NCBI GenBank assembly: GCA_019637915.1
Contig: JAHBUV010000001.1
Location: 962,565 to 1,026,564 of the forward strand
Source of the DNA: Pseudobdellovibrionaceae bacterium
GTDB lineage: Bacteria > Bdellovibrionota > Bdellovibrionia > Bdellovibrionales > Bdellovibrionaceae
DNA: 64,000 bases
Direction of reading: 5' to 3'
Shown in pieces: positions 34,412 to 42,683 of the stretch. The translations under genes were made by a program, and so were the position numbers. Below the pieces are notes generated by a model. That model ran no database searches and was not told the DNA's origin. It was given only the letters and a program-made list of their open reading frames with translations. How positions within the stretch are numbered: position 1 is the first letter of the stretch; every line of letters begins with the position of its first letter.

Positions 34412-35083
34412 ATGAAGAGAAAGAACGAAAGAATTTTTGCAGGTTTCGTGACCGCCGCGATGCTGATGGCTTCGAACGCGTTCGCCCAACAAGACGGCCG
34501 CAGCGAAGGCGCGACCGTGCCGCCGCCGCGCTCGGAAGCGGGGCCTTTCCTCGAGCCGATGATCTTCGCCGAACGCAACAACACGGAGATCAAAACCTCG
34601 CAGCTGCCCGTCATCTCCGACAACACGTCGGGACGCACGCAAGGTCCCGGTCTGGGCCTGCGCTTCGGCGGCCACGTCAACGAAACCTTCTTCCTGGCCG
34701 CGGACGGCCGCTACTCGCAGACGGATTTCAGCGATTCGTCCTACCAATCGGCGAAAAGCACCGGCTACAACTACGGCGTCACCGCCGGCGCGCAGACTCC
34801 TTATTATGGAGTGCGTTTGTGGGGCACGGCCGTTCTCGGCGGCGCCATGGATCCGGCCGCGGGCGCCCAGGGTTTCGACGTGAAGTTCGACCAGGCCAAA
34901 GGTTACCGCGTCGGTGCCGGCGTGCACGTCGCTTCGGTCGCCCTCAACCTCGAGTACCAGGATCTGACTTTCGATAAATCCACCATTCAATCGGTCGGCA
35001 TCCTGAATGTCGATCAACAAACGGACGTGGATTTTACGGAAAAAGGACTCGTGTTGAGCGTCGGCTTCCCTATTGAATTGTAA
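34412..35083 (+). CDS. predicted outer-membrane beta-barrel protein
   Basis: 223 residues with a signal peptide ending SNAFA and a ribosome site (AAGGAG) before the ATG. The mature part has alternating short strands (GLGLRFGGHVNETFFLAADG, VRLWGTAVLGG, YRVGAGVHVASVALNLEYQ) and ends GLVLSVGFPIEL, as in small outer-membrane barrels of the OmpW/OprF-porin-like type. The exact family is not recognised. It is the first gene behind the sigma-54 promoter at 34304 and precedes a YqjD-like gene by 37 nt, so it is likely part of an envelope-stress operon. Confidence 0.8.
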   Translation: MKRKNERIFAGFVTAAMLMASNAFAQQDGRSEGATVPPPRSEAGPFLEPMIFAERNNTEIKTSQLPVISDNTSGRTQGPGLGLRFGGHVNETFFLAADGRYSQTDFSDSSYQSAKSTGYNYGVTAGAQTPYYGVRLWGTAVLGGAMDPAAGAQGFDVKFDQAKGYRVGAGVHVASVALNLEYQDLTFDKSTIQSVGILNVDQQTDVDFTEKGLVLSVGFPIEL

Positions 35084-35120
35084 ACGGACACCAAAACAAC
35101 AATCCGACAAGGAGGATTTC

Positions 35121-35474
35121 ATGCAACCGAATGTGAACTCAGCCAAAGATGCCGCCCGTGACGTTCGTGACGGAGCCAAAGACATCGCCCGCGACGTGCG
35201 CGATGGCGCCAAGGACCTCAGCCGCGACGTGCGCGACGGCGCGCAAAAAGCCGCCGGCGCCGTGTCCGACAAGTTCCAGGACTTGAAAGGCTCGGCCGAA
35301 CGCACCCTGACGAACGCCGACATCCAATCGATCGTCGAGAACATCCGTCAAAGCGCGCAAGCCACGGTTGAAAGCACCGAAGACACCATCAAACGCCATC
35401 CGCTCACCGCCGTCCTGGGAGCCGCCGCCGTCGGCGCCGTCGTGGGCACGTTGATCGGGCGCATGCGCCACTAA
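35121..35474 (+). CDS. ElaB/YqjD/DUF883-family membrane-anchored protein with 11-residue repeats
   Basis: 117 residues starting MQPNVNSAKDAARD, with AAGGAGG before the ATG at 35121. Three 11-residue repeats (ARDVRDGAKD-type) make an amphipathic helical tract at about 11-43, like LEA-type proteins. The C-terminal helix (IKRHPLTAVLGAAAVGAVVGTLIG) is the usual DUF883 anchor, ending in basic residues. YqjD and ElaB dock ribosomes at the inner membrane in stationary phase. Its neighbour resembles YqjE, giving the same gene pair as E. coli yqjD-yqjE. Confidence 0.88.
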   Translation: MQPNVNSAKDAARDVRDGAKDIARDVRDGAKDLSRDVRDGAQKAAGAVSDKFQDLKGSAERTLTNADIQSIVENIRQSAQATVESTEDTIKRHPLTAVLGAAAVGAVVGTLIGRMRH

Positions 35475-35489
35475 GCGAAGGGGTTTGAC

Positions 35490-36017
35490 ATGCGATTGCT
35501 GCAATTGATCACCGGTTCCATCGTCTCCCTCGTGGGAGGCGTGGTCGGAGGCTACGGGGCCCAAAAGGCCATCGTGCAGTGGCCGGCCCTCGCCATCCGC
35601 CGTGTCCTGATGCTGACGGTCGCCGCCGTGGGATCCCTCGTGCTCCTGCTGATGGGCGCCTCGCTTCTGTTGTCCGGCATGGCGGAGCTGTCCGCTTTTT
35701 ACGAAGCCCCCTGGGTGTTTTCGATCGCGGTGGGCGCCGTGATCGGCATCGGCGGCGCCTTCGGTCTGGGAATGGCTTTTCGCAAAAATGCGTGGACCCG
35801 TTCCCAGCCCCAATCGACCGTCCCGCCCCGCGTGAGCAGCCAGAACCCCGTGCTGGACAGCTTCATCCTCCTGGTCACCGATTACCTCGAGGAAAGAAGG
35901 GCCCGTCGCGAGAGTTACTACGGCCGTTCGCGCCTGGATCACGAGGTGGATGAAGCCCCGCTGCGGCGGGGCTCCCTCCGCCGCGACACGTCCCTGCACG
36001 AAAACACCGTTCATTAA
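35490..36017 (+). CDS. YqjE-like (phage-holin superfamily III) membrane protein
   Basis: 175 residues with a glycine-rich N-terminus (GSIVSLVGGVVGGYGAQ) and two strong membrane helices (about 40-64 and 70-96). A basic C-terminal tail (ERRARRESYYGRSRLD) follows. Position after the YqjD-like gene and the two-helix layout fit YqjE; sequence likeness is modest. Gap to the previous gene is 15 nt, so it is in the same operon. It may help membrane anchoring or stress tolerance, but function is not known. Confidence 0.72.
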   Translation: MRLLQLITGSIVSLVGGVVGGYGAQKAIVQWPALAIRRVLMLTVAAVGSLVLLLMGASLLLSGMAELSAFYEAPWVFSIAVGAVIGIGGAFGLGMAFRKNAWTRSQPQSTVPPRVSSQNPVLDSFILLVTDYLEERRARRESYYGRSRLDHEVDEAPLRRGSLRRDTSLHENTVH

Positions 36018-36039
36018 AAACCATTTGAAGGAGATCCCC

Positions 36040-36603
36040 ATGAAAAAGATCGTGATCATGTCCGTGGCCGCGCTGGCGCTCGCCGCCTGCTCCCACGGCA
36101 CCAAAAAAGTCGGTGAGACCGCCCCTCTCGAGACCAAGGCCGAAAAAGTCGCCCAGAAACGCGGCGAACACGTCGTCAGCAAAATCACTTTCGACAAAGG
36201 CAACGCCAACCTGAACTCCGGCGCCCGCGGCGAGCTCAACAAAGCCGTCTCGCAGGCCCGTCAGATGGGCGAGATCGACGAAGTGACGGTGGCCGTGTGG
36301 TCGGACATGGAGTACCCGGCCCGCAAGGACGCCAAACTCCCGAAAAAACAGGTCGACCTGGCCGACAGCCGCGGTGACAAGATCGAGGACTTCCTGGCGA
36401 AAGACCTGGACGTCTCGAGCTACCGCGTGCGCGTGCACAACATGGGCGCGAAGCCCAACTTCCTGTCGGAGTACTTCAACACCGCCGACGCGGAGTTGAA
36501 AAACGAACTGACCGCCATGGGCATCGCCCCGGCCGACGGCCGAGGCAACGTGGTGACCGGTCAAGCCGGCAAAGCCCTGGTGTTCATCAAACTGAAAGAG
36601 TGA
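36040..36603 (+). CDS. lipoprotein with divergent OmpA-like domain
   Basis: 187 residues, signal with lipobox LALAAC and ribosome site GAAGGAG. Residues about 48-187 follow the OmpA-like pattern, ITFDKGNANLN then helix and strands, but with changed cell-wall-binding motif residues, so peptidoglycan binding is uncertain. It is the last gene of the operon that starts at 34412 and is followed by a strong terminator at 36628. A role in outer-membrane stability fits its neighbours. Confidence 0.78.
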   Translation: MKKIVIMSVAALALAACSHGTKKVGETAPLETKAEKVAQKRGEHVVSKITFDKGNANLNSGARGELNKAVSQARQMGEIDEVTVAVWSDMEYPARKDAKLPKKQVDLADSRGDKIEDFLAKDLDVSSYRVRVHNMGAKPNFLSEYFNTADAELKNELTAMGIAPADGRGNVVTGQAGKALVFIKLKE

Positions 36604-36627
36604 TTTTCCTCCCGGAGGAAAACACGG

Positions 36628-36657
36628 AAGGGAGGCCTCGAGCCTCCCTTTTTTTTT
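36628..36657 (+). terminator. intrinsic terminator of the envelope-stress operon
   Basis: AAGGGAGGC pairs with GCCTCCCTT over a five-base loop (9-bp stem), followed by a run of nine T. It lies 25 nt after the stop at 36603. Confidence 0.92.
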
Positions 36658-36785
36658 GCGGAAAACCAACGTTCCCACCCGCGACAAACTTCCCCGCCGC
36701 CCGGGGACAACTGCCCCCGGCCCCGTCGCGATCCCGCCACAAGACGACTCAACTGCAATTCATCGGAGCTGAAGCCGTCTCCCCC

Positions 36786-36802
36786 TTGGCATCGCCCTTG
36801 CT
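36786..36802 (+). promoter_or_regulatory. sigma-54 promoter of the DUF1328-csbD pair
   Basis: TTGGCATCGCCCTTGCT differs from TGGCAC-N5-TTGCT at one base and keeps the 10-base GG-GC spacing. Transcription would begin near 36813, only about 14 nt before the ATG at 36827, leaving just enough room for the ribosome site AAGGAGG. Confidence 0.78.
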
Positions 36803-36826
36803 TTCACAGAACGGCAAGGAGGATTT

Positions 36827-37009
36827 ATGTTGCGAGCTGCGATTGCATTTTTCGTTCTGGGTCTGATTGCCATGGTTCTTGGCGCCTACAATTTCGCCGG
36901 CATGTCCGTCGAAGTGGGACGCATCCTGCTCTTCGCGTTCCTGGTCTTGGCTGTCATCAGCTTCGTGGCCTCTCTGGTCACCGGCCGCGGCCCGCGCTCT
37001 CTTCCTTGA
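36827..37009 (+). CDS. DUF1328 small membrane protein (YtjA-like)
   Basis: 60 residues starting MLRAAIAFFVLGLIAMVLG, with two membrane helices (about 3-24 and 32-53). The body (AGMSVEVGRILLFAFLVLAVISF) is the DUF1328 signature. Members are induced by stress in several Proteobacteria; their function is unknown. A strong AAGGAGG lies 7 nt before the ATG. A sigma-54 promoter sits directly upstream and csbD lies 73 nt downstream. Confidence 0.9.
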   Translation: MLRAAIAFFVLGLIAMVLGAYNFAGMSVEVGRILLFAFLVLAVISFVASLVTGRGPRSLP

Positions 37010-37082
37010 AGGGAAGGCGCCCAGGATCGAAGGGATATGACCAGGAATTTTGTTTGAAAACCGAAGCCACAAAGGAGTGCTT

Positions 37083-37325
37083 ATGATCAACGAAAACATC
37101 ATCAAAGGTAAATGGAAAGAGATCAAAGGCGGTCTCCAGAAAAAATTCGCTCAGTTGACCGACAACGAGATCGAGGAAACGAAAGGCGACATGACCCGCC
37201 TGGCCGGTCTCCTGCAGAAGAAATTCGGTTACCAGCAGGAAGAGGCCCGTCGCCACATCGACGATTTCATGCGTCCCTTCGAGGATCGCCTGGCCGGGGA
37301 AGACGACGTCACCCGCCGGAATTAA
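37083..37325 (+). CDS. csbD: CsbD-family stress-response protein
   Basis: 80 residues starting MINENIIKGKWKEIKGGLQKK, the usual CsbD opening with its K-G-K-W motif. Then comes KFGYQQEEARRHIDDFM. CsbD proteins are small soluble proteins that accumulate in stress and stationary phase; their action is not known. A ribosome site (AAAGGAG) precedes the ATG at 37083; a frame starting at 37050 is longer but lacks one. No sigma-54 site of its own was found, so it may depend on the promoter at 36786. Confidence 0.9.
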   Translation: MINENIIKGKWKEIKGGLQKKFAQLTDNEIEETKGDMTRLAGLLQKKFGYQQEEARRHIDDFMRPFEDRLAGEDDVTRRN

Positions 37326-37379
37326 CAAACCCCACCGCTCCGGGGATCCCCACATGCCCCGGAGGTCCCCCCTCAAGAT

Positions 37380-37417
37380 GCCCCGCCCACGCGCCTTTCA
37401 GGCGGTCCGGGCGGGGT
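37380..37417 (+). terminator. GC-rich hairpin after csbD
   Basis: CCCCGCCC (37381) pairs with GGGCGGGG (37409), with an inner CGCC-TTTCA-GGCG. No T run follows, so it may be a Rho-assisted or bidirectional stop rather than a classic intrinsic terminator. Confidence 0.4.
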
Positions 37418-37581
37418 CCCTCCTCTCAAAAAGCCTCCCCGGATTCGAATAAACCTTTTCTCGGAAAAAACTGGTCCCGGTCTCGACGTCCGCCCGATTG
37501 ACGCTCGCCCCGCCATGCTTTGCAATCAAAGAGTCCCCCCGCGTCTTTCATCGCGTCCGCACGTCAGCAAGGAGGCTCCCC

Positions 37582-39012
37582 GTGAAACGGCTTGCACTTT
37601 GTTTCCTTTTGCCCGCGTTCCTGTTCGCCTGCTCCGAGGACAAACCCTCCCCGAAACCCAAGGACGGACGCCTGCAACAGCAGGACAACGCCGTCATCAC
37701 CGTGACGGATTCCCAGGGCCGCCCCCTGGCGGACGCCCGGGTCCTCATCGGCGACGCCTTGGACCAACCCTTTCCGGGCAACTTCCTGACCACCGATGCC
37801 CAAGGGCAGGCGGTGGCCCCGGCCGCCTGGCAAAACGCCCAAGCCGTCACGGCGGAGGCCCCCGGTCACGTGCGCCTGACCTTGTTCGGGCAAAATCCCG
37901 GCAACATTTCCCTGCGTTTACGCGCCGCCAGCCGGGAGCCCTCCCTGGAACTGAAAGGCGTGACCACCGGTCACCCGATCCGCGACTATGACGGCCACAT
38001 CGACTTTGGTCTGGTCATCTCCGCCCTCACCCGCCATGACCTGCTGGCGTTCGACCTGAACAAGGTCATTTCGTCGCGCTCCGACACCATGAGCGTCGTC
38101 GGCCAGCGCATCAGCATCCCCAGCAACGTCACCCTGCCCCGCCAGAAAGAAAGCTACCTCATCCCCATCACCCTCGAGAAAAGCTCCTACCGCCTGTATT
38201 TCGGCGAACAGGGCACCCAGCGCGTCTTCGCGGCCCAGGGCCGTTTCCCTTTCCGCACCGTTCTGAGCGAACTGCAGAAAGACCGGCAGTTCTATGAACT
38301 GATCAACCACTTCTCGATCACCGGCGGCGTGGTGCGCGACATCAGCGTGCAGGGCCCGACCCGCGTCGACCTGCCCGTCAGCGAACTCCGCTTCGACACG
38401 CAACGCACCTTGCTGGCCCCGGCCATCCAGGCGGACCAGGTGATGATCGCCCTGGCGACGGCGGAAATGAACGGCTGGTTCGTGCCCACCGACGTGAAGC
38501 GCCTGACCTCCGGCCAGCAAATGCGCCTGTCCGTCCTTGACCCCGCCAGCGCCTACGCCGTCAGCGTCCTGAAAAACTCCAACGAGTTCGAAGGCGCCGG
38601 CATGACCCGCCTGTCCGCCACCATTCTGCCCTTCGCCGACGGCTTGACCCCGCGGTTCCTGCCCTTGATCGCCGATCCCCGCGTCACCATGAACGGCGAC
38701 CTGCAATTGCCCCGTCCCGCCGCCGTGCAGGGCGTGTCGGAGCTCGCCACCCACGCCCTTTACTCGGCGGTGAAGAGCCTGCCCGGCGAAAACGGCAAGA
38801 CGATCGAGCATCTCGAGCGCCTCTGGGAGGTCTTCGCCCCCGAGTGGGCGACGGATCTGAACCTGCCGAAATGGCCCGGCGGCACAGCGCAGCCCACCAA
38901 AAAGCGTTGGGAGGTGACATACCTCGGAAGCCTCAGCCAGAATAAAGTGGAACTGGGACAATCTGTTATCGATGCGGCCACACATGTCACACACAGCTCG
39001 TTGGATTTCTAA
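37582..39012 (+). CDS. lipoprotein of unknown function with carboxypeptidase-regulatory-like domain
   Basis: 476 residues from a GTG with AAGGAGG upstream. The lipobox is FLFAC. Residues about 30-115 read like an Ig-like carboxypeptidase regulatory domain (VTDSQGRPLADARVLIGD, then LTTDAQGQAVAPAAW). The remaining 350 residues have no recognised family. It overlaps the following lipoprotein gene by 41 nt in another frame, so the two are an operon. Likely located at the periplasmic face of a membrane. Confidence 0.78.
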   Translation: MKRLALCFLLPAFLFACSEDKPSPKPKDGRLQQQDNAVITVTDSQGRPLADARVLIGDALDQPFPGNFLTTDAQGQAVAPAAWQNAQAVTAEAPGHVRLTLFGQNPGNISLRLRAASREPSLELKGVTTGHPIRDYDGHIDFGLVISALTRHDLLAFDLNKVISSRSDTMSVVGQRISIPSNVTLPRQKESYLIPITLEKSSYRLYFGEQGTQRVFAAQGRFPFRTVLSELQKDRQFYELINHFSITGGVVRDISVQGPTRVDLPVSELRFDTQRTLLAPAIQADQVMIALATAEMNGWFVPTDVKRLTSGQQMRLSVLDPASAYAVSVLKNSNEFEGAGMTRLSATILPFADGLTPRFLPLIADPRVTMNGDLQLPRPAAVQGVSELATHALYSAVKSLPGENGKTIEHLERLWEVFAPEWATDLNLPKWPGGTAQPTKKRWEVTYLGSLSQNKVELGQSVIDAATHVTHSSLDF

Positions 39013-39484
39013 ACTCGCCCCGCTCTTTCTGGTCCTCGCGTCCGGCTGCACCCTTTTCGACAAGCCGCCGGACACCGGGGACAAGATCATCAAGAAGGCC
39101 TCGCAGCAGCGCATCTTCTTCGCCCCCATGGACCAGGTCTGGCGCGCCGCCCACACCGTCCTCAAATACACCATCGCCACCGAAAACCCCGACACCGGCG
39201 TCATCGAGACCGAGTACATCAAAGGCGTCGACGGCTGGCTGGCCCCCGACCAGAAACGCCCGCCCAGCGCGGGCCTGCGCTACAAGCTCGTCTTCATCAT
39301 GGCCAAAGGGAAAACCGACGGCCGCGAGTCCACCCGGCTCACCATCGACAAACGCATTGAAGTCCTCAGGGATTTTTTCTCGGAGCCCGACGCGATCGAA
39401 TCCGACGGGCTGGAGGAAAGCGTGCTCTTTTACCGCATCGAGCGCGAGCTCGTGATCAACGAAGCTCTGAAGCGGGCCGGTTGA
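38972..39484 (+). CDS. small lipoprotein, BamC-like
   Basis: 170 residues with a signal and lipobox LASGC near residue 26. The mature part (FAPMDQVWRAAHTVLKY, then GVIETEYIKGVDGW) resembles the helix-grip fold of BamC and related lipoproteins, by eye only. It begins inside the end of the previous gene (41 nt overlap); an ATG at 38984 is an alternative start. Its 3' end overlaps the convergent HEAT gene by 29 nt, so the two share coding bases on opposite strands. Confidence 0.75.
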   Translation: MRPHMSHTARWISKLAPLFLVLASGCTLFDKPPDTGDKIIKKASQQRIFFAPMDQVWRAAHTVLKYTIATENPDTGVIETEYIKGVDGWLAPDQKRPPSAGLRYKLVFIMAKGKTDGRESTRLTIDKRIEVLRDFFSEPDAIESDGLEESVLFYRIERELVINEALKRAG

Positions 39485-40199
39485 AGTAATTCCGCCACAT
39501 CTGCACCAGGCGCGGGCGGGACACGCCGGCGTCGCCGAGTTTCACCTTGGTGAGCTTTTCCAGGCCCTGCACCGAAGCGATCTGGATCTCTTCCTCTTTT
39601 TCCTTCAGCAGATTGGAGAACAGCGCCAATTCGCCGTCCCGAGGCTGGCTGGCGAGCCCTTTGGCGATCTGACCGCGGATCCACAGCGAACGCCCCGAGC
39701 GCTTATTGTAAGCGGCGTCGATCTCGCTCCACAGCAGCTCGCGCTCCCGCTGACCGCCGTGTTTCAGCAGCACGTCCACGGCGGCGGAGCGCACCACCAG
39801 GGCGGGATCCTTCACCAGGCGGCGGCCGACGTTCAAAGCCTGCTCGGCGGAAAACTCCGACAGCCCCAGCAGGGCGGCGTTGCGCATGAACCACTCCTCC
39901 GATTTCGAGGCCTTGAGCAGATCCGGAACGGCCTTTTGCTTGCGGAGAAGGGCCGCCGAGGTCAGCGCGCGCCAACGCATGCTCATCATGCGGTTCTGGT
40001 CGTTGGAGATCGTCAGCAGCGAGTCATAGGCGGCATCGGGCATTTCGGCCAGGGCCTTCTGGCGTTCCCTCACCGGCAGTTTCAGGGCGTCCATGACGCT
40101 CTCTTCGCGGATCTTCGAAATGGCCCGGGACTGGATGGCGGCCTGGGAAGCGGCCGGGAGAAGCAGGCAGATGGCCAACAACAATTTTGAATGAGTCAT
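39456..40199 (-). CDS. secreted HEAT-repeat protein
   Basis: 247 residues with a signal peptide ending AASQA. The body is a chain of helical pairs in HEAT style (SEEWFMRNAALLGLSEF, KDPALVVRSAAVDVLLKHG, KEEEIQIASVQGLEKL), which usually serves as a protein-binding scaffold. ATG at 40199 is chosen for its spacing from AAGGGG; a GTG at 40205 overlaps the upstream stop. It follows the Ala/Pro/Glu-rich protein gene on the same strand almost without a gap. Confidence 0.82.
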   Translation of the reverse strand: MTHSKLLLAICLLLPAASQAAIQSRAISKIREESVMDALKLPVRERQKALAEMPDAAYDSLLTISNDQNRMMSMRWRALTSAALLRKQKAVPDLLKASKSEEWFMRNAALLGLSEFSAEQALNVGRRLVKDPALVVRSAAVDVLLKHGGQRERELLWSEIDAAYNKRSGRSLWIRGQIAKGLASQPRDGELALFSNLLKEKEEEIQIASVQGLEKLTKVKLGDAGVSRPRLVQMWRNYFNRPASELR

Positions 40200-40201
40200 G
40201 C

Positions 40202-41233
40202 TCACCCCTTTTTGACGAAATTTTCGAATTGATTCATCAGTTGCGAGGCTTCGCCGGGCGGGATCTCGTCGGCCGGCGTTTTCTTCGCGGCCGCTTCGGC
40301 CATTTCCTTCAGAGCCTCATCGGACGAAGCGACCTGATCGGCCGGGACGGGCGGCGTGATGGCGCCTTCCGCGGGAGCTTCGGTCGCGGCCTCCCCGACG
40401 GGGGCGGCCGGGGCCGCGGCGGCCTCCGCCATGGCTTGCAAAGCGGCTTCCGCGTCGGGATCGAGAGCGGGAACGGGAGCCGCTTCGGCGGCAGGTTCCG
40501 TCACCGTCACCGCCTCCGGTTCGGGCGTGGCGGGCGGGGCTTCGGGGGCCGGCGCGACTTCCGCGACGGGCTCCGCCGCCACCGTGACCGGTTCCGGAAC
40601 GGGCTCGGGAGCCGCTTCCACCACCGGTTCGGGAGCCGGTTCGACGACCGGCTCGGGCGCGGCGGCCGGCGCCGCTTTGCCGGCGGATTCGACTTCCTTC
40701 TGAAGCCGGGCGTTTTCCTCTTTGTAGAATGACAGATCGGCGATGTCCTCGCTGATGATCTCGTACTCGGCCAGGCGGGCTTCCAGGTCTTTCAATTTCT
40801 CATCGAGTTTTTTCTGGTCGTCCAGGGACAGGCCCTGGCTCGCCGCTTGCGCCTGCGCCGCCAATTGCGCCTTCAGCTCTTCCAGCTGCCGGGTTTTCTC
40901 CGCCACTTCCGTTTTCAACTGTTGGGTGACAGCGGGATCGCCCCCCGCGGCCGCGGCGCCCTCCGCGCCAGCGGGCGGCGCGGCTTCAGCGGAAGCGGAC
41001 GCCGCGGCGGCGGCCCCCGCGCCCGATTCCAGAATTTTCTGCAAGGTCTTCTCGAGCTGGGCGCTGTCCAGGGCGGAGCGCGGCGCTCCGGCCGTCGCCT
41101 CTTCCTCCGGCTCGGGGCCGAAGAAAGAGCGGAAAGCCAGATAAATCACGGTCAACAAGATCAACCCGATGAGGATCTCGATGATCAACGTGTTGTTGTG
41201 ACTCCAAAATATCAAAAATCGCTCGACGCTCAC
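40202..41233 (-). CDS. membrane-anchored Ala/Pro/Glu-rich coiled-coil protein
   Basis: 343 residues from a GTG at 41233. One N-terminal membrane helix (TLIIEILIGLILLTVIYLA) is followed by an acidic linker and a coiled coil (about 90-170, TRQLEELKAQLAAQAQ). A long low-complexity stretch of Ala, Pro and Glu (about 180-300) comes next, and a C-terminal helix. No enzyme motif is seen. The PA/PE-rich part resembles periplasm-spanning segments of TonB- or Tol-like proteins, but no TonB C-terminal domain follows. Cotranscribed with the HEAT protein. Confidence 0.72.
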   Translation of the reverse strand: MSVERFLIFWSHNNTLIIEILIGLILLTVIYLAFRSFFGPEPEEEATAGAPRSALDSAQLEKTLQKILESGAGAAAAASASAEAAPPAGAEGAAAAGGDPAVTQQLKTEVAEKTRQLEELKAQLAAQAQAASQGLSLDDQKKLDEKLKDLEARLAEYEIISEDIADLSFYKEENARLQKEVESAGKAAPAAAPEPVVEPAPEPVVEAAPEPVPEPVTVAAEPVAEVAPAPEAPPATPEPEAVTVTEPAAEAAPVPALDPDAEAALQAMAEAAAAPAAPVGEAATEAPAEGAITPPVPADQVASSDEALKEMAEAAAKKTPADEIPPGEASQLMNQFENFVKKG

Positions 41234-41333
41234 AGAATCATTGTCCTTGCAGGAAAGACCCCCGTCAAACGCGCTTCGGCCCCGCCCTGGACCTTGGCCC
41301 CAAGGCCGTGCTAAGCGTGGAGGAGGGGGTGTC

Positions 41334-42683
41334 ATGGAGCACTTCGATCTTCTCCTGAAAAATGCCCACGTCGTCCTGCCGCTTCCCCAAGGGGAAAGCC
41401 TCGGCGTGCAACAGCTCGACCTGGGCCTCAAAGACGGCCGCATCGCCGCCATCGGCCCCCGTCTCGCGGCCGAAGCGACGGAAATTCTCGACCTCACCGG
41501 CCTGCACGTCCTTCCCGGCGTCATCGACTCCCAAGTCCACATGCGCGAGCCGGGCCTCGAACACAAAGAAGACCTGGAGACCGGGACCCGCGGCGCCCTG
41601 TTGGGCGGGATCACCAGCGTGTTCGAGATGCCGAACACCAACCCCTCGACCACCACGCGCGCGGCTTTCGAGGAAAAACTGCGCCGGGCCGCCGGCCGCT
41701 GCCACACCAACTACGCGTTTTTCATCGGCGGCAGCCCCGACAACGTCGAACAGCTCGCCGAACTCGAAATCCAGCCCCACTGCGCCGGCATCAAGGTGTT
41801 CATGGGTTCCTCCACGGGCACGCTGCTGGTCGAAGAGGATGTCACCCTCGAACGCATCCTGCGCGCCGGCCGCCGCCGGGTCATCGTTCATTGCGAGGAT
41901 GAAGCGCGCCTGAAAGAGCGCAAGCACCTGGCCGTGGAGGGCGCCCACGCCCGCTTCCACCCCGTCTGGCGCGACGAACTCACCGCCCTGCGCGCCACGC
42001 AGCGCCTGCTGGCCCTGGCGCGCAAGACCTCGCGCCCCGTCCACGTCCTGCATGTCACCAGCGCCGAGGAGATGGATTTCCTGAAAACCCAGAAAGACAT
42101 CGCCACCGTCGAGGTTTTGCCCCAGCACCTGACCCTGGAGGCGCCCGAGTGCTACGAGCGCCTGGGCACTCTGGCGCAGATGAATCCGCCCATCCGCGAC
42201 GGCCGCCACCGCGAACGCCTGTGGAAGGCCGTGCTCGACGGCACGGTCGACGTGCTGGGATCGGACCACGCCCCCCACACCCTCGAGGAAAAAAGCAAAA
42301 CCTACCCGCAAAGCCCGAGCGGTTTTCCCGGCACGCAAACCCTGGTGACCCTGATGCTGGATCACGTGAACGCCGGGCGCCTGCCGCTCACGCGCTTCGT
42401 GGAACTCGTCGGCGAAGGGCCGCGCCGCGTGTTCGGCCTGGAAAGCAAGGGCCGCATCGCCGTCGGCGCCGACGCCGATCTCACCGTCGTCGATCTGAAA
42501 AAAACCCGCCGCATCGAGAACAAGTGGATCGCCAGCCGCGCCGGCTGGACGCCCTTCGACGGCCTGCGGACGACGGGGTGGCCGGTGATGGCCGTTCTCG
42601 GCGGACGCATCGCCATGCGCGAGGACGAGATCCTTCTCCCCCATTCCGGGAAGGCGGTGGACTTCACGTCCGGGAGGCTGTGA
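41334..42683 (+). CDS. pyrC: dihydroorotase (class I-like amidohydrolase)
   Basis: 449 residues starting MEHFDLLLKNAHVVL, with GGAGGAGG upstream. It catalyses ring closure of carbamoyl-aspartate to dihydroorotate in pyrimidine synthesis. Metal site motifs are DSQVHMREPG (here Q67 replaces the first His of the usual HxH; this form is seen in some cyanobacterial dihydroorotases), HCEDE, HVLHVTSAEE and DVLGSDHAPH. The Lys of IKVFMGSS is the likely carbamylated bridge. The missing His means activity may differ, so a hydantoinase-like or structural role cannot be ruled out. Its stop overlaps the next ATG by one base. Confidence 0.85.
   Translation: MEHFDLLLKNAHVVLPLPQGESLGVQQLDLGLKDGRIAAIGPRLAAEATEILDLTGLHVLPGVIDSQVHMREPGLEHKEDLETGTRGALLGGITSVFEMPNTNPSTTTRAAFEEKLRRAAGRCHTNYAFFIGGSPDNVEQLAELEIQPHCAGIKVFMGSSTGTLLVEEDVTLERILRAGRRRVIVHCEDEARLKERKHLAVEGAHARFHPVWRDELTALRATQRLLALARKTSRPVHVLHVTSAEEMDFLKTQKDIATVEVLPQHLTLEAPECYERLGTLAQMNPPIRDGRHRERLWKAVLDGTVDVLGSDHAPHTLEEKSKTYPQSPSGFPGTQTLVTLMLDHVNAGRLPLTRFVELVGEGPRRVFGLESKGRIAVGADADLTVVDLKKTRRIENKWIASRAGWTPFDGLRTTGWPVMAVLGGRIAMREDEILLPHSGKAVDFTSGRL

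Noticed and set aside
35121-35230. DNA repeat in the YqjD-like gene taken as a CRISPR or tandem array
   Set aside because: It encodes three 11-residue helical repeats in frame; there are no spacers.
40300-40680. Ala/Pro/Glu tract as possible frameshift or misassembly
   Set aside because: Low-complexity but in frame with normal gene ends on both sides.
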